Below, one piece after another: positions 6,490 through 12,531 of a stretch of DNA of 12,531 nucleotides. The notes beneath the pieces were generated by a model. It worked only from the letters and a program-made list of their open reading frames with translations, did no database searches and was not told the origin of the DNA. The first letter of the stretch is position 1. Every line of letters starts with the position of its first letter. The position numbers and the translations under genes were made by a program. The stretch covers positions 1 through 12,531 of the forward strand of contig JACREW010000024.1 of assembly GCA_016212685.1 (NCBI GenBank). The letters are read 5' to 3'. The DNA comes from Nitrospirota bacterium (GTDB lineage Bacteria > Nitrospirota > Thermodesulfovibrionia > Thermodesulfovibrionales > Dissulfurispiraceae).

Positions 6490-7864
6490 GAGTTTGGACA
6501 CAGCAGGCGCCGTCCGGTTCTTGGCGTGTTTACCGTTGTTTTTTTTAGCGGGTTTTCATACAGTCGCCGCAGAGGCGAACAGGGAACCGGCGGGACTTAA
6601 CCAGCCTGTCAACCAGATAGTAAAAGATAAAAACAACAGTCGGATTAAGGCAACATATACGATTACCGGCGTAAAGGAAACAAGGCATTTAGGAGACGGG
6701 ATATTTTTAAAGAGGCCTGAGGGTAAGTTCGTTATCGTGAAATTCAAAGTTAAAAATATAAGCTCTATGCCGTTCCCTGCGGATGCATTGTCAAATATTA
6801 TGTTGATTGACGGCAAGAAAAGACAATGGAAACAGTCAGTAAGCGCTACAGGCTCGTTGAGGCTCGGAACAGAGGGCTTTACGATGATGGAGATCGGCTC
6901 CCGCATGGAAATAGAGGATGTTGTCGTGTTCGATATTCCCGAAAACGTTAAAGATTATTATATAGTCCTTCCGGGCGGCGGAACGGTTTCCGCCTTAAAA
7001 CAGCCGAAAGCAGCCGGCGACCAAAAGAACGAAAATAAATCCATTGCCGCATCCGGAGCAGGGACGCGGCATGGAAGAATAGGAGATGCGAACAAAGCGC
7101 TCGATTCGGCATGGGAGTCTTACAAGAAAGGAGATTATTCGGCCATGAAGGAGATGGCTGAGAATGCCTTAATAACGGCAAAAAACTCCGGCTATGAGAG
7201 AGGCATGTTTGTAGGATATTATTATTTAGCCTTATATTATGTAAATGTCAAGGATTATCACAAGGCTATAGATTTCGGGCTCCGCGCTCAGGAACTCGGA
7301 GAAAAGATGCGTGACGGCATAAAGTCGAGCATAGTTTATAAGCTTATGGGAAGGGTCTTCGAGCAGGGAGGGATGTATAAAAATGCGCTGGTTTCTTATG
7401 AAAAATATCTGACCTCTATAAAGAATATTATTGCAAACGAAGACAGGGCAGGCGCATCTGTCGATGTTTTTAAAGATACCTTCGGCAGTTACGAGGATTC
7501 CCTCATGGCCGGCTTTGAATCGGGTGCAGGTAAACGCTTTATCGCTAAGGGGCACATGAGCGTGTGCCGTATCCGGAAAAAACTCGGGGAGCACGAATCG
7601 GCAATTAAGAGCGCAGTCGATGCGGTAAACGCATTCAAAGAATCGGGAGACGTAAGCGGAGAGCTTTTCGCGTGGTGGGAGACGGCTGAAATTCATGCGC
7701 TTAAGCATGAGTACGGAGAGGCGATAAAAGCGCTCGAAGATAATATGGACCGCGCAGAGATGTTCGGCATAAAACGAAATTTCATTAATGACCTTATTAT
7801 ATATGCCCAAAAAAGCAACGACCGCGCAAGGGTCGAGAAATATAAGAGGATGAAAAACGAATAG
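6479..7864 (+). CDS. Exported DUF4352-like/TPR protein, short paralogue
   Basis: The function is unknown. The GTG start at 6479 gives a signal peptide: basic residues Lys4 and Arg13, hydrophobic ACLPLFFLAGF, and a likely cut near VAA/AEA at about residues 31-33. The product is therefore periplasmic or surface-located. Residues 50-165 form a beta-rich domain resembling DUF4352 (YTITGVKETRHLGDG, FVIVKFKVKNISS, LIDGKKRQW, EDVVVFDIPENVKDYYIVLPGG). A short polar linker follows, and residues 207-461 form a helical TPR-like array (AWESYKKGDYSAM, YYYLALYYVNVKDYHKAIDF, VYKLMGRVFEQGGMYKNALVSYEKYL). The next gene is a clear paralogue with the same order of parts. It overlaps nadK by 11 bases, so it is probably co-transcribed. 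A TTG at 6494 is an alternative start. TPRs suggest a protein-binding scaffold. Confidence 0.85.
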   Translation: MSGKSLDTAGAVRFLACLPLFFLAGFHTVAAEANREPAGLNQPVNQIVKDKNNSRIKATYTITGVKETRHLGDGIFLKRPEGKFVIVKFKVKNISSMPFPADALSNIMLIDGKKRQWKQSVSATGSLRLGTEGFTMMEIGSRMEIEDVVVFDIPENVKDYYIVLPGGGTVSALKQPKAAGDQKNENKSIAASGAGTRHGRIGDANKALDSAWESYKKGDYSAMKEMAENALITAKNSGYERGMFVGYYYLALYYVNVKDYHKAIDFGLRAQELGEKMRDGIKSSIVYKLMGRVFEQGGMYKNALVSYEKYLTSIKNIIANEDRAGASVDVFKDTFGSYEDSLMAGFESGAGKRFIAKGHMSVCRIRKKLGEHESAIKSAVDAVNAFKESGDVSGELFAWWETAEIHALKHEYGEAIKALEDNMDRAEMFGIKRNFINDLIIYAQKSNDRARVEKYKRMKNE

Positions 7865-7873
7865 GATATTCTT

Positions 7874-10096
7874 ATGATAAATGATACTGTTAACAGCGCC
7901 CTGCGGTCTCTGCCGCAGGGTATTCGCATGCTCCCGCTCTTTCTGATGATTTTTACTTTATGTCACGAAGCTTCAGCAGAATACGGCGCCAATCAGACAA
8001 TCCTTCAGAAGATACGGTACATTGACGGCAAGCAGGAGCATGTAATCAGAGCGGCATATATAATCACAGAGATTAAGGAGACAAAATCCATCGGAGAAGG
8101 GGTCTTTTCAAAGAAGGCAGACGGAAAGTTTATAATCGTAAGGTTCAAGGTTTATAACAAGGGCAGCATCGCTATTCCTACAAACACTCTTACAGACCTT
8201 ATGCTGATTGACGGCAAAAATAAACGATGGGATTATTCTTTGGGCGCAACAGGCTCTATGAGGCTTGGCACCGAGAGCTTTGGAAGGATGGAAATCGGTG
8301 CTGATAAAGGAATGGAAGATACTATAGTATTCGAAGTCCCGGAGGATGTGCGTGAATATTTTATCCTTCTTCCCGGCGGGGCAAAGGTCTCTTCAGGCGG
8401 ACAACCGGATAAGAAAAAGACAGCAAAGGCCGAAGAGGAACTAAAGAGGGAATTAAAAGAAGATAAAAACTCGAAAGAAGAGATTGTCCCCGCCGCAAAA
8501 AAGCAAGAAGATGCGAAGATCGAGGAACCGAAATCAGAGGGTAAAAAAAACATAAAAATCATAACCAACCAAGATAAAGTTAAAAAGGCTGACGCTGCCG
8601 GCTTAAAAGCTGAAGAAAAGGTGGAAATGAGGGCGGAGGAAAAGATAAAGGAGAAAGGGGTTAAGGAAAAAACAAAAAGGGCCGGCAGACAAAAGGAACA
8701 AGTCTCTGCAAAAACTGTTAAAAATAAGTCAGACAAAAAATCCCTGCAGGAACTGCTGGATGCGGCAGGTATATTTTACAGGGAGGGAAAGTGCGGGGAC
8801 TTTATCAATGCCAATGAGAAGGCCATTGAAATAGCCTCAAAACAAAACAACCTGGCAGTTGAAGGAAGACTCCATTACAATGTGGCAGAATGCTATACGA
8901 GGTTAAATAAATATGAGGATGCGAAAAGACACCTGGACAGCGCTATAGCTATAGGCGCAAAGATTAAAGATGCAGAACTTGAAACCCTTGCATTGATGGA
9001 CAAGAGCAGGGTGCTTGCTGCTAAAGGAGACAAAAGAAGCTCGGCAGAAATTTTTAAGATAGCCTCTGATAAGGCGAATAAAGAAGTATTTCTGAATATT
9101 GCGGTGAAGGATTATGTAAAGGCGCTGGTTTCCCTGCAGATGGCGCAGATCCTCATGGGCACGGGAGACAGGGAGATGGCAAAGGAGAGGCTGGAATATG
9201 CATTGATGGTGAACCATGACTTCAAGATGGAGGAGAATATCGCAAATACTTTGAAGTCTTCGGAGCTTGCAATATATAAGGAAATATCAGGCATAAACAC
9301 AATGCTCGATGAGGCATGGTCATTTTATGAGAGGGGTGATTATAAAGGCATGGAGGGGGTTTCCAGAAATGCCATCGATGCGTCAAAGAAACTGGGCTAT
9401 AAAAGGGGGGGGTTCGGAGGCAGTTATTATCTTGCTATGTCTCTCATAAGCCTTGACGAATACGATAAAGCCATAGACTATGCGCTGCTTGCACAGGAAC
9501 TTTCAGAGAAAGGCAGTGATGAAGTAAGACTCGGTATGGTTTATAATCTCATAGGGAATATCTTCAAGCAGAAGAAGGCGTATGAGAAGGCGTTGTATTA
9601 TTACAACAGATACCTCGATACTGTAAAGAGGACAGGGAACAGGGAAGGGGAGGCGGTTGCATTAAATAATATGGGAAATGTATTGATGGATAAGGGGGAA
9701 TATAGAGATGCCCTAAAATACTATGAAGATTCCTTGAAGGTCGGGCTTGAAATAGGCGCTGTCAAGCATATGATTGCACAGGAATATCTGGGCATCGGCC
9801 GTGTTTTGAAAAAACTTGCTGATTATAAAAACGCAGAAAAGAGTATAGTTATTGCCATAAATATCTTCAGGGAATTGGGAAACGAGGGAGGAGAGGTTGT
9901 GGGATTGTGGGAGATGGCCGGAAATTATACGTTCCAGAACGAATATCTTTCTGCCATAAAACTTCTCGAGGACAATCTCGTCAGGGCAGAGAAGTTCGGA
10001 ATGAAACAGAGCTTTATCGATGACCTGATAGATAATTCTGAGAAGAATAAAGACTACTTAAGGATCGAGAAGTATAAGAATATGAAAGCCAATTAA
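7874..10096 (+). CDS. Exported DUF4352-like/TPR protein, long paralogue with charged linker
   Basis: The function is unknown; it is a paralogue of the gene just upstream (9-base gap). The ATG at 7874 is chosen because its n-region supplies Arg11 and Arg18 before the hydrophobic MLPLFLMIFTL core and the HEASA cleavage site. Starting at the ATG at 7928 would leave no basic residue. Residues 40-175 repeat the DUF4352-like domain (AAYIITEIKETKSIGEG, LMLIDGKNKRW, MEDTIVFEVPEDVREYFILLPGG). Residues 180-289 are an Ala/Lys/Glu-rich, probably extended or coiled linker. Residues 290-740 hold many TPRs, with canonical examples such as ALNNMGNVLMDKGEYRDALK and VYNLIGNIFKQKKAYEKALYYY. The terminal part (LLEDNLVRAEKFGMKQSFIDDLI, RIEKYKNMK) aligns with the end of the shorter paralogue. 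It is probably an envelope protein-interaction scaffold. Confidence 0.87.
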   Translation: MINDTVNSALRSLPQGIRMLPLFLMIFTLCHEASAEYGANQTILQKIRYIDGKQEHVIRAAYIITEIKETKSIGEGVFSKKADGKFIIVRFKVYNKGSIAIPTNTLTDLMLIDGKNKRWDYSLGATGSMRLGTESFGRMEIGADKGMEDTIVFEVPEDVREYFILLPGGAKVSSGGQPDKKKTAKAEEELKRELKEDKNSKEEIVPAAKKQEDAKIEEPKSEGKKNIKIITNQDKVKKADAAGLKAEEKVEMRAEEKIKEKGVKEKTKRAGRQKEQVSAKTVKNKSDKKSLQELLDAAGIFYREGKCGDFINANEKAIEIASKQNNLAVEGRLHYNVAECYTRLNKYEDAKRHLDSAIAIGAKIKDAELETLALMDKSRVLAAKGDKRSSAEIFKIASDKANKEVFLNIAVKDYVKALVSLQMAQILMGTGDREMAKERLEYALMVNHDFKMEENIANTLKSSELAIYKEISGINTMLDEAWSFYERGDYKGMEGVSRNAIDASKKLGYKRGGFGGSYYLAMSLISLDEYDKAIDYALLAQELSEKGSDEVRLGMVYNLIGNIFKQKKAYEKALYYYNRYLDTVKRTGNREGEAVALNNMGNVLMDKGEYRDALKYYEDSLKVGLEIGAVKHMIAQEYLGIGRVLKKLADYKNAEKSIVIAINIFRELGNEGGEVVGLWEMAGNYTFQNEYLSAIKLLEDNLVRAEKFGMKQSFIDDLIDNSEKNKDYLRIEKYKNMKAN
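7899..7920 (+). repeat. Perfect 8-bp stem hairpin in the signal-peptide coding region
   Basis: The arms ccctgcgg (7899-7906) and ccgcaggg (7913-7920) are exact reverse complements around tctctg. There is no T-run after it, so it is not a terminator. The right arm contains aggg 7 bases before the alternative ATG at 7928, so folding could hide a ribosome site there. Confidence 0.7.
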
Positions 10097-10099
10097 ATT

Positions 10100-10909
10100 A
10101 TGAACACGATTGACAGTTTGAAAATAGCGCTGGAGTTCTATAGGGATCTCGGATTTGAGAGGCTGCCGCTTGAAATAGAGTCAAGCCAATTTATGCATGC
10201 TCCTCAAAATGTCATTGCGAGGAGCGGAGCGACGAGGCAATCTAATTCTCTTGAGATTGCTTCGCCTATGGCTCGCAATGACAGCGCTGTTAAAGATTTT
10301 CCCGATACGTCGCTGGACAAAACTGCTGCCTTCAACTCGCTTCGCGAGGAGATAGGCGACTGCCGGAGGTGCAAGCTTTCAAATGGAAGGACGAATATAG
10401 TTTTCGGCGAAGGCAATGCGGACGCCTCGATTATGTTTATCGGGGAAGCGCCGGGGAAAGACGAAGACATTCAGGCAAGACCGTTTGTGGGAGAAGCCGG
10501 GCAGATTTTGACGAGCCTGATCACTAACATGGGAAAGGCATCGGGTTTGAATTTTACGAGAGAGGATGTTTATATCGCGAATATCGTAAAATGCAGGCCT
10601 GCGGCGAATCGCGATCCCCATGATGATGAAATTGCAGCGTGTTTACCCTTCCTTGAAAGGCAGATTGACATAATAGCTCCTAAGGTTATAATGGCGCTCG
10701 GAAAGATAGCATCGCACACGCTTATGGGATTGAAGACGCCTCTATCCAAGTTTTCTATTGTGAAGATAAGGGGGCATTTCTTCGAATATAAGGGAATTCC
10801 TGTTATGCCGACATTTCATCCTGCATATTTTCTTAGAAACCCTAAGGACAAGCAGTTGACATGGGCGGATGCGCAGGAGGTATTGAAAAGATTGGCGGAG
10901 GCGCGGTGA
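10100..10909 (+). CDS. Family-4 (Fe-S) uracil-DNA glycosylase
   Basis: This enzyme removes uracil from DNA as the first step of base excision repair. The four cluster cysteines expected for the [4Fe-4S]-containing UDGa class are present: Cys88 and Cys91 (CRRC), Cys165 (NIVKCRP) and Cys181 (AACLPFL). The active-site motif GEAPGKDED is at residues 115-123, RPFVGEAGQ follows, and the second motif FHPAYFLRNP contains His240. The N-terminus (residues 1-27, ALEFYRDLGFERLP) is a helical extension seen in longer members. Between it and the catalytic domain, residues 38-61 are encoded by a palindromic DNA repeat inserted in frame. The core is intact, so the enzyme should be active. It starts 3 bases after the preceding stop, with a weak ribosome site, and its TGA overlaps the GTG start of the HIT gene. 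Confidence 0.95.
   Translation: MNTIDSLKIALEFYRDLGFERLPLEIESSQFMHAPQNVIARSGATRQSNSLEIASPMARNDSAVKDFPDTSLDKTAAFNSLREEIGDCRRCKLSNGRTNIVFGEGNADASIMFIGEAPGKDEDIQARPFVGEAGQILTSLITNMGKASGLNFTREDVYIANIVKCRPAANRDPHDDEIAACLPFLERQIDIIAPKVIMALGKIASHTLMGLKTPLSKFSIVKIRGHFFEYKGIPVMPTFHPAYFLRNPKDKQLTWADAQEVLKRLAEAR
10211..10282. repeat. 72-bp palindromic repeat inserted in frame in the UDG gene
   Basis: The ends gtcattgcgag (10211-10221) and ctcgcaatgac (10272-10282) are exact 11-base inverted repeats. Inner arms gaggcaatct (10234-10243) and agattgcttc (10254-10263) pair with one mismatch around the centre. It encodes VIARSGATRQS...MARND in the linker of the glycosylase. From memory, this VIARSGATRQS/ARND type is a dispersed REP/MITE-like element found in many bacterial genomes, normally between genes. 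Confidence 0.88.
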
Positions 10910-11385
10910 AAACATTATGGGCGCCGTGGAGAATGGAGTATATCCTTTCCGAAAAGGAAAAGGAGTGCCTGTTCTGCGTGAAGCCCCATGAAAATAAGGA
11001 CAGGGATAATCTTATCCTCTATAGGTCTGAAGATGTTTATGTGATCATGAACAAATATCCTTACAACAACGGACATCTGATGATCGTGCCTTATGCTCAC
11101 GCATCGTCCTTTGAGGGTCTTTCTGAAAAAACGCTTTCGGAACTTATGGCGGTTACCGCATATTCGGTCGATTGTCTAAAGCGGGCGTTTAATCCGGAGG
11201 GATTTAATGTAGGGATAAACATAGGAGAGGTTGCGGGCGCGGGGATAGAAGAGCACATTCATATTCATATAGTGCCGAGGTGGGCCGGAGACGCGAGTTT
11301 TATGACGGTCCTCGGAGAGGTTAGGGTTATACCGGAGCATATTCTTGAGACGTATGATAAACTATACCCGATTTTTAACGCGTAA
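10906..11385 (+). CDS. HIT-family nucleotide hydrolase/AP4A phosphorylase-like protein
   Basis: The histidine-triad motif HIHIHIVPRW, with His117, His119 and His121, identifies a nucleotidyl hydrolase or transferase. The subgroup beginning LWAPWRMEYI resembles actinobacterial AP4A phosphorylase-type HIT proteins, which cleave dinucleoside polyphosphates. The exact substrate is not provable here. Cys21 and Cys24 (CLFC) form the first half of a probable zinc site. The NKYPYNNGHLMIVPYAH and FNVGINIGEVAGAGIEEH segments are typical of the fold. GTG at 10906 is preferred over the ATG at 10861: it places the family-typical N-terminus first, has ggagg at 10897-10901, and overlaps the glycosylase stop as GTGA. 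The 159 residues are normal length. It is probably co-transcribed with the glycosylase. Confidence 0.92.
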   Translation: MKTLWAPWRMEYILSEKEKECLFCVKPHENKDRDNLILYRSEDVYVIMNKYPYNNGHLMIVPYAHASSFEGLSEKTLSELMAVTAYSVDCLKRAFNPEGFNVGINIGEVAGAGIEEHIHIHIVPRWAGDASFMTVLGEVRVIPEHILETYDKLYPIFNA

Positions 11386-11422
11386 AAAATACGCCTTAAA
11401 TTCAGCTTTTTAAATTTATTTC

Positions 11423-11452
11423 TTGACAAGAAATGACGTATATGTTAATAAT
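11423..11452 (+). promoter_or_regulatory. Sigma70-type promoter of the small lipoprotein gene
   Basis: A perfect -35 TTGACA (11423-11428) is followed after 18 bases by AATAAT (11447-11452), which matches five of six -10 positions. It lies in an AT-rich gap between the HIT gene and the lipoprotein gene and would give a leader of about 55 bases. Confidence 0.6.
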
Positions 11453-11495
11453 TGAGTTGGTGAAAATACCCCCAATTTTTAGCATCCATATTTGG

Positions 11496-11505
11496 AAGGA
11501 GGTGA
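11496..11505 (+). promoter_or_regulatory. Near-perfect Shine-Dalgarno that decides the lipoprotein start
   Basis: AAGGAGGTGA is an almost complete complement of the 16S rRNA 3' end. It sits 8 bases before the ATG at 11514. It is much stronger than the sites of neighbouring genes and rules out the in-frame ATG at 11433. Confidence 0.85.
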
Positions 11506-11513
11506 CTAAAATA

Positions 11514-11702
11514 ATGAAGAAGGCATTAGCTTTTATACTCGCTCTTATGCTTCTCGTAGCATTTACCTTTGCAGTCGGCTGCAAGAAGGCTGAAGAACCG
11601 AAGCCTGCGCCGGCTCCTGCTCCCGCAGAAGCTCCGAAGCCGGCAGAGGCTCCTGCTCCGGCTCCTGCACCGGAGAAACCGGCAGAAGCTCCGAAAAAAT
11701 AG
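11514..11702 (+). CDS. Small Ala/Pro-rich lipoprotein
   Basis: This 62-residue protein starts at the ATG preceded by a near-perfect Shine-Dalgarno. The N-terminus MKKALAFILALMLLVAF is a lipoprotein signal. AVGC gives a lipobox with acylated Cys23, so the mature peptide would be about 40 residues anchored to a membrane. After CKKAEEP the rest (residues 29-62) is a low-complexity tail of Ala, Pro, Glu and Lys (PAPAPAPAEAPKPAEAP type), expected to be extended. With its own promoter and strong terminator, it is a monocistronic, probably highly expressed gene. Such tails can span the periplasm or contact peptidoglycan, as in Pro-rich envelope lipoproteins, but no function can be read from the sequence. 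The repeated gctcctgctcc codons suggest growth by slippage. Confidence 0.85.
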   Translation: MKKALAFILALMLLVAFTFAVGCKKAEEPKPAPAPAPAEAPKPAEAPAPAPAPEKPAEAPKK

Positions 11703-11712
11703 TGTTTATAAA

Positions 11713-11759
11713 AACACCATGGGGGCAAAGATGCCCTCATGGTGTTGCTTTTTTGTTTT
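11713..11759 (+). terminator. Strong rho-independent terminator after the lipoprotein gene
   Basis: Arms aacaccatgggggc (11713-11726) and gccctcatggtgtt (11733-11746) make a 14-pair stem with one G-T wobble and a 6-base loop. This is followed by gcttttttgtttt. It begins 10 bases after the stop codon. Confidence 0.92.
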
Positions 11760-11799
11760 AAAAACTGTTATATTTTAATAAGTTTTTCTTTTTACCGTT

Positions 11800-11829
11800 A
11801 AAGAGTGGGTTTTCCCACTCTTTTGTTTT
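11800..11829 (+). terminator. Second terminator-like hairpin directly upstream of rimP (possible attenuator)
   Basis: Arms aaagagtggg (11800-11809) and cccactcttt (11814-11823) form a perfect 10-pair stem with a TTTT loop, followed by tgtttt. It ends about 12 bases before the rimP ATG. It may be a back-up terminator or, if the rimP promoter is upstream of it, a leader attenuator. Confidence 0.75.
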
Positions 11830-11841
11830 AGGAACGGAAAG

Positions 11842-12309
11842 ATGGATTCGATAAAACAAAAAATTCAGGAGCTTGCCGCACAGACAGCGGAAGGCGAGGG
11901 TTTCGAACTCGTCGGCGTCGACATTGTCGGCAGCGGCAGGAAGGCAACGGTACGCATAGTCATTGACAAGGAAGGCGGGGTGACTATTGGGGACTGCGAA
12001 AGGATGAGCAGAAGCCTCGAGGCGCTGTTGGATGTGGAAGACCCGATAAAGGGGTCTTACGTGCTGGAGGTATCGTCTCCGGGGCTCGACAGGCCCCTTG
12101 TAAAGCAGGCAGACTTCGAGAAGAATATAGAAAAACTTGCGCGGGTTGTCGTTACGGAAAAGATAGACAACCAGACATTTTTCATAGGCAGGATTATCGA
12201 TGTGGGAGAAGGCTGGATAAGGCTCAAGCTCGGTAAAAAAGGGGAAGGGAAGGATATTTTTATCCCGATGGACAAGATTTCAAAGGCAAGGCTTGAAATA
12301 GAGTTTTGA
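11842..12309 (+). CDS. rimP: Ribosome maturation factor RimP
   Basis: RimP is needed for assembly of the 30S ribosomal subunit. The protein has 155 residues, normal for the family. The N-terminal domain contains FELVGVDIVGSGRKATVRIVID, then GVTIGDCERMSRSLEALLDVEDPI and the most conserved patch, YVLEVSSPGLDRPL. The C-terminal SH3-like domain holds FIGRIIDVGEGWIRLKL and ends KISKARLEIEF. The ATG at 11842 has a modest ribosome site (aggaacgg). A terminator-like hairpin ends just upstream. The gene is followed after 11 bases by nusA, the standard rimP-nusA(-infB) order, so this is the head of the translation/transcription operon. Confidence 0.96.
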   Translation: MDSIKQKIQELAAQTAEGEGFELVGVDIVGSGRKATVRIVIDKEGGVTIGDCERMSRSLEALLDVEDPIKGSYVLEVSSPGLDRPLVKQADFEKNIEKLARVVVTEKIDNQTFFIGRIIDVGEGWIRLKLGKKGEGKDIFIPMDKISKARLEIEF

Positions 12310-12320
12310 GGTGATATCAC

Positions 12321-12531
12321 ATGTCGAAAGAATTGTGTTTTGTTATAGACCAGATAAGCAGGGAAAAAGGCATCTCCCGCGATGCGCTGTTGAATGTGCT
12401 TGAGGCCGCCCTCCTTTCCGCGGTAAGGAAAAAGTTCGGCGGCAGGACCAATATAGACCTGCGCATAAGCCCTAAGAACTGCGACATAGAGGTGTTCGAG
12501 ACCAAGCAGGTAGTGGAAAGCGCGGTAAACA
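12321..12531 (+). CDS. nusA: Transcription factor NusA, N-terminal part (3' partial)
   Basis: NusA binds RNA polymerase and modulates pausing, termination and antitermination. The frame is open from the ATG at 12321 to the window end (70 codons). It reads MSKELCFVIDQISREKGI, then ALLNVLEAALLSAVRKKFGG and IDLRISP...IEVFETKQVVE, matching the NusA N-terminal RNA-polymerase-binding domain. A full-length protein has about 350-500 residues, so the S1 and KH domains lie beyond the window. A good ribosome site, gaggtgat, overlaps the rimP stop codon, which supports this start and coupled expression with rimP. Confidence 0.95.
   Translation, partial: MSKELCFVIDQISREKGISRDALLNVLEAALLSAVRKKFGGRTNIDLRISPKNCDIEVFETKQVVESAVN

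Noticed and set aside
7928..7930. ATG at 7928 as start of the long TPR protein
   Set aside because: The resulting signal peptide would have no basic residue before the hydrophobic core. The ATG at 7874 supplies two arginines.
8233..8736. Minus-strand 167-codon Ser/Phe-rich frame
   Set aside because: It is antisense to the Lys/Glu-rich linker; absence of stops there follows from the AAG/GAA codon bias.
11380..11394. Short hairpin gcgta-aaaaa-tacgc at the end of the HIT gene
   Set aside because: It has only a 5-bp stem with an all-A loop and no T-run directly after, too weak to call a terminator.
11402..11740. Minus-strand 112-codon frame with Gly/Ala repeats opposite the lipoprotein
   Set aside because: The Gly/Ala run is just the antisense of the Ala/Pro repeat. 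The plus strand has promoter, ribosome site, lipobox and terminator.

Overview
The window is a dense, single-strand (all +) stretch of a bacterial chromosome with moderate G+C and frequent AGG/AGA and ATA codons. Housekeeping genes (nadK, tsaE, rimP-nusA, pgeF-type) are mixed with signalling and secreted-protein genes. Several unrelated palindromic or heptameric repeats lie between and inside genes. The style suggests a Gram-negative, probably anaerobic lineage such as Nitrospirota or Desulfobacterota. This is inference, because there is no rRNA or lineage-specific marker to settle it.

Region 1 (1-4546) looks like one transcription unit. It starts with the C-terminal part of an acetolactate synthase-like thiamine-diphosphate enzyme. 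Next come an exported ABC-type solute-binding protein with no permease or ATPase, a membrane hybrid histidine kinase overlapping it by ATGA, and a PgeF/YfiH-family (Cu-oxidase_4) protein overlapping the kinase by ATGA. The binding protein and kinase look like a periplasmic sensing pair. The PgeF-type gene carries two repeat-like in-frame inserts.

Region 2 (4539-6489) holds a two-CBS-domain protein with its own possible promoter and an 81-bp imperfect palindrome. These are followed by overlapping tsaE (tRNA t6A synthesis) and nadK (NAD kinase).

Region 3 (6479-10096) has two tandem paralogues. Each has a signal peptide, a DUF4352-like beta domain and a C-terminal TPR array. The second is much larger, with a Lys/Glu-rich linker and extra TPRs. 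They are the least understood genes here and the best candidates for an undescribed envelope system.

Region 4 (10100-11385) encodes a family-4 Fe-S uracil-DNA glycosylase, whose N-terminal linker contains a 72-bp palindromic repeat inserted in frame, and a HIT-family nucleotide hydrolase/phosphorylase.

Region 5 (11386-12531) has a self-contained small lipoprotein gene with promoter, strong Shine-Dalgarno, Ala/Pro-rich product and strong terminator. A second terminator-like hairpin follows, immediately before rimP and the start of nusA, which runs off the window.

No tRNA, rRNA, CRISPR array, transposase or phage gene was seen, and no gene-free stretch exceeds about 165 bases.
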